A stretch of 6,695 bases of DNA. It comes from an uncultured Erysipelotrichaceae bacterium. GTDB lineage: Bacteria > Bacillota_I > Bacilli_A > Acholeplasmatales > Anaeroplasmataceae. The notes below the pieces were generated by a model. The model saw only the letters and a list, made by a program, of their open reading frames with translations. It was not told the origin of the DNA and did not search any database. Each line of letters begins with the position of its first letter. Position 1 is the stretch's first letter. The translations under genes were made by a program, and so were the position numbers. Below, one piece after another: positions 1 to 6,500 of the stretch. The stretch covers positions 1 through 6,695 of the forward strand of contig CACZRY010000072.1 in NCBI GenBank assembly GCA_902783745.1. The letters are read 5' to 3'.

Positions 1-515
1 TAATTGGCATGACCTATTCTTTTTTCATTAAGTGCCTTAACTAATAAATCATTAGTTGTATGATGGTAAATAAATCCTAATTTTTCTTGTACTCGCTTTG
101 ATTTGTTATTGCCATCATAATATCCACACCATACAATATTAAATTTTAATACATTAAACGCATAATCTATTAAAGCCTTACAAGCCTCAGGCATATATCC
201 TAATCCCCAAAATGGCTTACCTAACCAATATCCTAATTCACATTCATCTTCTTTTGTTGCCAAATCAGATGGACTAAGCTTTAATTCTATACAACCAATT
301 GGATTATTTGTATCATTATTTAAGCATATTGCATAACAATATGGACAATTATTAATGAAATGATTAATGATTTCTTTACTTTCATCAATTGATTTATGTG
401 GAGGCCACCCTGCGATTGGACCAACATCTTTATCTTTTGCATAATTATACATAGATTTAGCATCTTCAATTTTCCATTTTCTTAATATTAATCTATCTGT
501 TTTTATAATGTCCAT
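1..515 (-). CDS. GNAT-family N-acetyltransferase, RimJ/RimL type (3' end cut by window edge)
   Basis: Partial gene with 171 residues visible. The next codon begins TA, so it is Tyr or a stop. The protein opens MDIIKTDRLILRKW, the usual RimJ/RimL-type beginning (TERLxLR), then VGPIAGWPPH (31-40), the beta-strand stretch NPIGCIELKL (71-80), and the acetyl-CoA-binding region ELGYWLGKPFWGLGYMPEA (93-111). GYYDGNNKSKRVQEKLGF (131-148) is the typical end of the fold. Members transfer acetyl from acetyl-CoA to an amino group of a protein terminus, amino acid, polyamine or drug. The substrate here cannot be read from sequence. The ATG is preceded by a near-perfect Shine-Dalgarno AAGGAGG (524-530) at 8 bases, which settles the start. 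It lies 36 bases after the Sel1-repeat gene with no terminator between, so the two are probably co-transcribed. Family is secure; specific function is unknown. Confidence 0.93.
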   Translation of the reverse strand, partial: MDIIKTDRLILRKWKIEDAKSMYNYAKDKDVGPIAGWPPHKSIDESKEIINHFINNCPYCYAICLNNDTNNPIGCIELKLSPSDLATKEDECELGYWLGKPFWGLGYMPEACKALIDYAFNVLKFNIVWCGYYDGNNKSKRVQEKLGFIYHHTTNDLLVKALNEKRIGHAN

Positions 516-551
516 AAATATTGCCTCCTTATTTATTTTCTTAATTATAAA

Positions 552-2183
552 TTATTCAATCCTTTTACATAAAGATAAATCTATAATAGTATCACTACTA
601 TTAAAAATAAATTTATCTATAACCTTAACCTTATGATATCCATCTATCATCTTAATATCTATTATTGAATCTATTATGTATTTATTAATATCATCTACTA
701 AATATGTATAAAAGATATTAGTATCTAATAAATTAACTCTAATAAAAGAATAATCTATTCCATCTACATTAGATAAATTATTATCCTTAGATTTATACAT
801 AAATCCATCACATAATACATCTATATAATTATGAAAGCTTTGGAATTTAATTCCACCATCTATCATTTTAGCATATCTTATCTTCATATCTATTTCATCA
901 CTAAATATGAAATCATTTCTATTAATTATAATATCTCCAACAATATCAAATGTTAATTTATTAGTTAAGAATGCCCTATAAAAAGAAGGTATTGAAACTA
1001 AAGCTTCTTCTCCCTTAGGTAAGCTTAATGTAATATGTAATCTATCCTTCTTTTTATTTAATCTACCCTTAATATTACAATCTACTTTTGAATTATTAAT
1101 AAAAGGAATAATATCTAAGGGATTTAAATAAAATGCTTTAGATGTCTTTTTAATATATTTCTTAAAAAGATATAAGTAATATACTATATCCCCTCTTACA
1201 TAATCATCACCAAAATAATTCTCAAATTCTCTTTCATTTACTGCATATTCTGCCTTAAGTAAATAATTTAGTGATATAGTAAGTTCTTCTTCAGTTTGTT
1301 CTTCTAATGACTTAAATTTAGCCATTCTAAGACAAGCGTCTCCAAATGAATTAGAAAATATATTATTATTTGCATCAAATATATATTCATTATATATATC
1401 TTCTAATAGCTTATAAGAATTAACTAAGTTCTTTTTTACACCTAATCCATCATGTAACATATCAGATATCATATATCTTGCTTCAGTATTACCACTTAAA
1501 AGTCCAATACTAAAATGATAAAATGCTTCCTTATAATCTCTTTCATATCCATATCCATAATAATGCATATATCCTAGTGTTACTTGATACATTGAATTAT
1601 CACTTATATCAATAAGCTTTTCCATAGTATCTCTTACTATATTAAAGTCACAATTATATAATTTAGTATCACCATAATGCATATATCCATATATGTATAA
1701 CGCATCCTCATTTAAGGTACTAACTAAATATTCTAATCTATTCTTAATAGATGGAATGAAGATTTTAGATACATTTATAAATCTATCATCCATATTAGAT
1801 TTCATATATTTTAAAAACAATCTATCATCTAAAAGATCAATAAATTTATCATCAGTATATAAATCTATATTAGTTAATAAATTATTTAATTTATCAAAAA
1901 ATATATCTTTATTATCCTTTTGTTCTAATGCGATATCATTTAATTCCTCTAAGGATAAATCTATATATTTATATATATTATCCTTTAATGAATTATCAAT
2001 ACTTCCAATATATGTAATATAAAAGAATGGGTATAAGTCATATGATCTATTATTATTAATAAAATCATTTAATAGATTTTTATATGAATCTATATTTATA
2101 TCTAAATTTTTAAAGTCATCCATATTATTAAAATATGTTTCTGGCTTATAATCATTATTAAATTTAAATAATATATTATCCAT
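552..2183 (-). CDS. Sel1-repeat (SLR/TPR-like) protein with unrecognised C-terminal domain
   Basis: 543 residues from the preferred ATG at 2183; ends TAA. A GTG at 2210 would add nine residues but lies inside a terminator hairpin, whereas the ATG has AAGGTGG six bases upstream. Numbering from the ATG: residues 1-150 are Asp/Asn/Ile/Leu-rich and probably helical. Residues 165-171 (YGYMHYG) and 203-212 (LGYMHYYGYG) open successive Sel1-like repeats, followed by a third with MLHDGLGVKKN at 242-252. The pattern fits the Sel1 consensus (LGxxYxxGxGVxxDxxxA) with a period of about 36-38 residues. The last ~200 residues look beta-rich and match nothing I recognise. No signal peptide or membrane segment is seen, so it is probably cytoplasmic. 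Sel1 repeats are protein-binding scaffolds; the partner is unknown. The protein from this start has no Trp. The sigma gene lies upstream and the acetyltransferase downstream. Confidence 0.82.
   Translation of the reverse strand: MDNILFKFNNDYKPETYFNNMDDFKNLDINIDSYKNLLNDFINNNRSYDLYPFFYITYIGSIDNSLKDNIYKYIDLSLEELNDIALEQKDNKDIFFDKLNNLLTNIDLYTDDKFIDLLDDRLFLKYMKSNMDDRFINVSKIFIPSIKNRLEYLVSTLNEDALYIYGYMHYGDTKLYNCDFNIVRDTMEKLIDISDNSMYQVTLGYMHYYGYGYERDYKEAFYHFSIGLLSGNTEARYMISDMLHDGLGVKKNLVNSYKLLEDIYNEYIFDANNNIFSNSFGDACLRMAKFKSLEEQTEEELTISLNYLLKAEYAVNEREFENYFGDDYVRGDIVYYLYLFKKYIKKTSKAFYLNPLDIIPFINNSKVDCNIKGRLNKKKDRLHITLSLPKGEEALVSIPSFYRAFLTNKLTFDIVGDIIINRNDFIFSDEIDMKIRYAKMIDGGIKFQSFHNYIDVLCDGFMYKSKDNNLSNVDGIDYSFIRVNLLDTNIFYTYLVDDINKYIIDSIIDIKMIDGYHKVKVIDKFIFNSSDTIIDLSLCKRIE
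1560..1688 (-). repeat. 15-nt direct repeat marking successive Sel1 units
   Basis: The 15-mer ATAATGCATATATCC (plus strand) occurs at 1560-1574 and again at 1674-1688, exactly 114 bases (38 codons) apart and in the same frame. It encodes the GYMH core that opens two neighbouring Sel1-like repeats. The spacing matches the Sel1 period, so this reflects repeat duplication within the gene rather than a separate DNA element. Confidence 0.6.
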
Positions 2184-2189
2184 ATTATC

Positions 2190-2196
2190 CCACCTT
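2190..2196 (-). promoter_or_regulatory. Ribosome-binding site deciding the start of the Sel1 gene
   Basis: On the minus strand AAGGTGG (6 of 7 bases of AAGGAGG) is followed by GATAAT and then ATG at 2183-2181. The alternative GTG at 2210 has no such site, because the sequence before it is the 5' arm and loop of a hairpin. This supports the ATG at 2183 as the real start. The site begins only two bases after the terminator T-tract. Confidence 0.7.
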
Positions 2197-2198
2197 TT

Positions 2199-2223
2199 AA
2201 AAAATGACACAAAAGTGTCATTT
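2199..2223 (-). terminator. Intrinsic terminator containing the stop codon of the sigma gene
   Basis: Read on the minus strand: arm AAATGACAC, loop TTTT, arm GTGTCATTT, a perfect 9-bp stem (2202-2223), running directly into six T (2199-2204). The TGA stop of the sigma-like gene is inside the first arm. The T-tract lies only on the downstream side in the minus direction, so it is oriented to end the rlmB-sigma transcript. The stem is A/T-rich with three G/C pairs, so termination may be incomplete, allowing read-through into the Sel1 gene. Confidence 0.7.
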
Positions 2224-2751
2224 CAAATTATCTTTAAAATAAATATTTCTAAGCTCAAATTTAATCTCTTCAAGTATAGATAGTGCCTTTTTATAAGGTA
2301 TATTATATTCTTTAGAATATTTATATATTGATATATTACCAACAATACAATTATCGAATATAGATATTTTTAATTCATCCTTAAAAAAGTCTTTTCCTTT
2401 AAAGCTTTTTTCAATTGGTGTCATACTATTATATATAACATCCGAGCTTAGTATAGGCATTTTATAGTATTCATCATTCATTAAATGATAAAAATGATGT
2501 CTTATTGATACTATGAAATATGAATAGAAAGTACAATTCATGTTTGAATTGTATTTATCAATACATTTCATAAGTATCAAATAACCTTCTTGAATAAGAT
2601 CATCTCTTTTATCAGAAAACCTAATAAAAGATGTAGTAAGCTTTTTAATTAGAGGCTCATATTTTTTAATCATAAAATCTAATGCAGCCTCATTACCATC
2701 TTTAATATAATAAATTAATTCATAATCATTATAATTTTTAAAATCAAGCAT
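2218..2751 (-). CDS. SigH-like RNA polymerase sigma-70 family factor
   Basis: 177 residues, ending in TGA. Residues 8-91 match sigma region 2: DYELIYYIKDGNEAALDFMI, then YEPLIKKL, then the core-binding signature DDLIQEGYLILMKCIDKY (50-67) and CTFYSYFIVSIRHHF. The layout is that of SigH (DREDLIQEG...F..FA...I.R.I). Residues about 128-172 form a weak region-4-like helix-turn-helix (IYKYSKEYNIPYKKALSILEEIKFELR) that would read the -35 element. It is shorter than Bacillus SigH (about 218 residues), has no Trp, and its region 4 is divergent. Its position directly after rlmB matches the Firmicutes rlmB-yacP-sigH order. The ATG overlaps the rlmB stop by one base (TAATG), which suggests translational coupling. 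SigH drives early sporulation or competence genes in relatives; the regulon here is unknown. The class is fairly sure, orthology to SigH likely but unproven. Confidence 0.83.
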   Translation of the reverse strand: MLDFKNYNDYELIYYIKDGNEAALDFMIKKYEPLIKKLTTSFIRFSDKRDDLIQEGYLILMKCIDKYNSNMNCTFYSYFIVSIRHHFYHLMNDEYYKMPILSSDVIYNSMTPIEKSFKGKDFFKDELKISIFDNCIVGNISIYKYSKEYNIPYKKALSILEEIKFELRNIYFKDNLK

Positions 2752-3455
2752 TAATAATTCTTTAAATCATTAAGTACAATACCTGTAGATACAGAAGCAT
2801 TTAATGAATTAACATGACCAACCATAGGAATTTTAAGGATAAAATCAGATTGCTTAACTAATGTCTTAGACATACCAAATCCTTCAGAACCAATAATAAC
2901 TGCAAGTGATAATGATTTATCTATGTTAGATGCTAAAGTTGTACCAGAAGCATCAGTACCAACTATCCAATATCCAAGCTTTTTTAATTCAGTTACTATA
3001 GAAAGTAAGCTATTTACATACATAATATTTGTATATTCTATTGCGCCAGTAGATACATGTGCAACAACCTCAGTTATTCTAACACTTCTATTGTTAGGTA
3101 AAATTATAAGGTCGTATCCAAATGCATCAACACTACGGATTATTGCGCCAAAATTATGTGGGTCTTGAATTCCATCAAGAATAAGTATTCTTCCCTTTTC
3201 ACGCTTAAATTTAGGTAAGTCTTCTATTGAATAGATTTTATAATCTTCTCTTATAGCGACATATCCTTGATTATCTTTATATTTAGAATCAAGCTTATCT
3301 TTTTCTACTATTTCATATTTATATCCATTCTTTTTAAGAATGTCTATAATGTTTTTATCCTTTTCTGCTTGAATAGATGAAATCATTACTTTTTGTAGTT
3401 TTGATTTTTTTCTTAGTGCTTCATAAACACAGTTTTTTCCATAAATAGTTATCAT
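2751..3455 (-). CDS. rlmB: 23S rRNA (guanosine-2'-O-)-methyltransferase RlmB, TrmH/SpoU family
   Basis: 234 residues, close to the usual family length of about 245. It uses S-adenosylmethionine to 2'-O-methylate a guanosine in 23S rRNA (G2251 in E. coli). Residues 1-75 form the small N-terminal RNA-binding domain (opening with IYGKNCVYEAL; the typical GxxxVxEAL start). The C-terminal SPOUT knot domain carries all three motifs: DPHNFGAIIRS (98-108, catalytic Asn and Arg), IIGSEGFGM (187-195) and IPMVGHVNSLNASVSTG (209-225, cofactor-binding knot). The start has AGGAG (3463-3467) seven bases upstream and a TATAAT promoter about 25 bases further. The stop overlaps the start of the sigma gene by one base. 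Nothing appears missing from the catalytic core. TrmH-family paralogues with other targets cannot be fully excluded, but the synteny with a SigH-like gene favours RlmB. Confidence 0.94.
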   Translation of the reverse strand: MITIYGKNCVYEALRKKSKLQKVMISSIQAEKDKNIIDILKKNGYKYEIVEKDKLDSKYKDNQGYVAIREDYKIYSIEDLPKFKREKGRILILDGIQDPHNFGAIIRSVDAFGYDLIILPNNRSVRITEVVAHVSTGAIEYTNIMYVNSLLSIVTELKKLGYWIVGTDASGTTLASNIDKSLSLAVIIGSEGFGMSKTLVKQSDFILKIPMVGHVNSLNASVSTGIVLNDLKNY

Positions 3456-3480
3456 GTTAAATCTCCTAAGTATCTCTTAT

Positions 3481-3509
3481 ATTATACAATACTTATTATT
3501 TTTTTAAAG
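3481..3509 (-). promoter_or_regulatory. Putative promoter of the rlmB-sigma unit
   Basis: A perfect -10 TATAAT lies at 3481-3486 (minus strand), in the 109-base gap after the ATPase terminator. Transcription would start near 3474, giving a leader of about 20 bases that holds the AGGAG ribosome-binding site. The -35 region is poor: at 17-base spacing the hexamer is CTTTAA (3504-3509), with a run of seven A in between. Recognition therefore probably leans on the -10 and the A-tract. Confidence 0.6.
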
Positions 3510-3528
3510 TTTTATATCAATTATTAAC

Positions 3529-3558
3529 AAAAATTCCCCTAAGCAAAAGCTTAAGGGA
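3529..3558 (-). terminator. Intrinsic terminator after the P-type ATPase gene
   Basis: Seven bases after the ATPase stop, the minus strand reads TCCCTTAAGC, loop TTTT, GCTTAGGGGA. This is a 10-bp stem with one G-U pair, followed by A and five T. On the plus strand the wobble becomes a C-A mismatch and there is no matching T-tract, so the element serves minus-strand transcripts. It separates the ATPase from the rlmB unit. Confidence 0.85.
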
Positions 3559-3564
3559 TATTTT

Positions 3565-6500
3565 TTAGAATATTGGTTCATCCTTATCAGAATCATCATC
3601 TTCATTTTTAGTAATTACTTTATCTGGTTCTGGTGTTCCTTTATTAATTAATTGTTTAATAGACTTAAAGAAATTAATAATTGAAGGAATCATTTGCTGG
3701 AATAGCTTAATAGTGTATGGTGCCATGAAGCATAGCATTAATAATAAGATGAAATACTGGATTGTAAGCATCTTAACCATACCACCAGTTTGTGTAGTAA
3801 TATAATTTGATGATACTAAATAATCTGTTTCAGTACCATTAATAACTAAATAATTGTTTTCTGTTAATGATAATGTATATGTTTTAGTATCTATCGCATC
3901 ATAATTTGTATAATATCCTTCAATAACATATTTCTTAGATTCACTCTTTTTTACGTTTGGTGAGAATATGTTACCTGAATATGATACGTCTGATGCATAT
4001 ATCTTTTGGATTTCATTGTTTGAATATTGAATAGAATATACAGATGATGTATCTTTGTTTTGATCTACATTTTTAGGTGTAATACTAAATTTACTTCCTG
4101 ATTCACCAAATGATTGATCAAGACCTCTTGTATAGAAATCTTGTAATTCATAATCTATAGGTGTTGCAGTAACTAAATCATCATTACTATCTATAGTTTC
4201 TAGTTTATAGAATTTATCTTGAAGTAATGCATCATTATCTATAACATATACTATATCTTCACTAGTTTGAAGATCTTTATACTTATAACCATTAAAATCT
4301 CTAGTCTCTTCAATACCTTCGTTATTAATAACAGTAATAGGTACTGTTGTCTCTTCACCAAAGTATCTAAAGATATTAAGGTTAGCATATGAACCTTCTA
4401 AATAGAAGTCACCATAAGAATCTCTTGTTACGGAAGGTACATTAATAATATATGGAGTATCTTCTTTTGTTGTATCAGTATAAGTCTTCATTATCTTTTC
4501 GCCATTTACCGCAAGATAATAATAATCATTTTCACTATCATATTGGATAGTTGGAACAAGAGTTGACATAGATAAGTCACTAACTAATCTAGATGAAACC
4601 TTATATTTACCATCTTGTGGAATTTGACCATTAATCTTATATTGATCACCAGAAATACTTACAGTAGGTAATACCTTATAATCTCTAATATTATTAGTTG
4701 ATGTTTGTGAATTAGAAACACCATATGGATGAACATAATTATAATATTCACTATCGTATTCTAATTCGATTCTAATCTTTGTTTTAATATTTAAAGCATT
4801 AATATAATAGATTGTACCATCAGTATCAATCTTTAATTCTTTTAAACCTTTTGATGGAATAGATGAATTTGCAATCTTATATCCACCCATATAAATATCG
4901 CCTTTTACATCAAATGATAAAGATAATTTATTATCAGATGATATACTAGATACTACTTCTTTATTTGTTTGTATACCAGAAATAGTATAATAATATTTTC
5001 CATCAGTTGAATTTCTCTTTGCAGATAGCTGCAATTGATCTACATTATACAAGCTTGATGTATCAAGACCTGTAAGATATTCATTATTAAATACTAGATG
5101 ATTTTCTTCAGAAATTTTAATGTTTGTAGGTTCACTCCATGATTCTGATTTAACAGATGGTGAATAATATTCACTTATTGGAGTTAATGGTTTGAATTCA
5201 AATAATTGTGGAAGCATTATTATCGCAAACAAGAATAATCCATAACATACAAAGAACATAATACGTCTTGCGACATTAAATGGTTTAAATTCTTTATATT
5301 CAACCATTAAGCATGTATGTGTTGCGGCAAGTACAATTATTGTTGTACGTACCATATTATCCATGCCAAGTGAAACATCAAGACCAAATACTATTATTGA
5401 TATTAATAATATTGTTAAAGCGCCAGGAAGTGCCTTTTTAATGACATTCGGCAAGAACCTACCTTTAACAGGCATATTATTAGGCTCCCATACTAATAAT
5501 AATGATGGTAGACCTATACATAATGTATCAATTAAGAATAGCTGTGTTGCAGATATTGGATAATATCCCATTATAATACCTTGAATTGCTAAGAAGAATG
5601 AGAATATTGTCTTAGTTAAGAATAATGTAGATACTTTAGTAACATTATTAATAACTCTTCTTCCTTCAGATACAATAAATGGCATTGAACCAAAGTTTGA
5701 ATCTACTAAAACTAAGTGTGAACAATTTCTTGCAGCTTCACTACCAGATGCAACTGCAATTGAACAATCTGCTTCTCTTAAAGCTAAAATATCATTTACA
5801 CCATCACCTGTCATCGCAACAGTCTTACCATGAGCTTTTAATTGTTGAACAATTATCTTCTTTTGGTTTGGTGTAACACGACCAAATACATAATATCTTA
5901 ATGCTAATCTTGCAACTTCTTCATCACTCATTCCATCAAGTGATATATATTTATGTGCATTAGGCACACCAGCACGTTCAGCAATTTTTGATACTGTAAT
6001 TGCGTTATCACCAGAAATTACTCTAACTTCAACATCAGATTCATTAAAATACTTAATTGTTGATATCGCATCAGGTCTAATATTATCTGTAATTAGAATC
6101 ATCGCAAGTAATGTAATTTCATCAGTAGGTAATGTATTTTCTATTATTTCACCTTCCTGATGTGCTATCGCAATAACTCTATAACCAAGTGATGCATATT
6201 TATTAACATCACGTTCATATTTCTTAAAGTTTTCTTTAAATACAAATTCAGGTGCACCCATTAAGAATGTACCATATCCTTCAAATGTAACAGCACTATA
6301 TTTTCTTTCACTTGAGAAAGGAATAACAGCACTATGCTTCATTCTTTTACCTAAACCAAATTTCTCTTTCATCGCAATAGATGTTTGGTTATCAGATGGT
6401 AAGGCATTTAGGATTGCAGAAACAATATTTTTTGTTTGAAGTCCATATACTTCATTATAATCAATAACTGTTTTAACAGACATTGTACCATCAGTAATTG

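Noticed and set aside
1693..2022. Plus-strand ORF of 109 codons
   Set aside because: It lies wholly opposite the Sel1-repeat gene, has low-complexity Ser/Leu/Ile/Asn composition from the complementary AT-rich codons, no convincing ribosome-binding site and no recognisable motif.
2199..2220. Code 4 (TGA = Trp) reading, which would extend the sigma gene seven codons to a TAA
   Set aside because: All Trp codons checked in the GNAT, RlmB and ATPase genes are TGG and no TGA falls within a conserved region, so the standard code is simpler.
2224..2260. Possible promoter for the Sel1 gene inside the end of the sigma gene (GATAAT near 2228)
   Set aside because: No -35 element at proper spacing, and AT-rich sequence gives many such matches by chance.
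2923..3168. Plus-strand ORF of 81 codons
   Set aside because: It is antisense to the SPOUT domain of rlmB, which has all its catalytic motifs; a shadow frame.
3487..3530. TTGATA upstream of the rlmB -10 as a -35 box
   Set aside because: It lies 28 bases from TATAAT, too far for a working sigma-70 promoter.
5363..5876. Two short plus-strand ORFs (5363-5563 and 5679-5876)
   Set aside because: Both are antisense to conserved helices and the TGDGVND region of the ATPase; the second is a Leu/Gln/His-rich low-complexity translation typical of a shadow frame.
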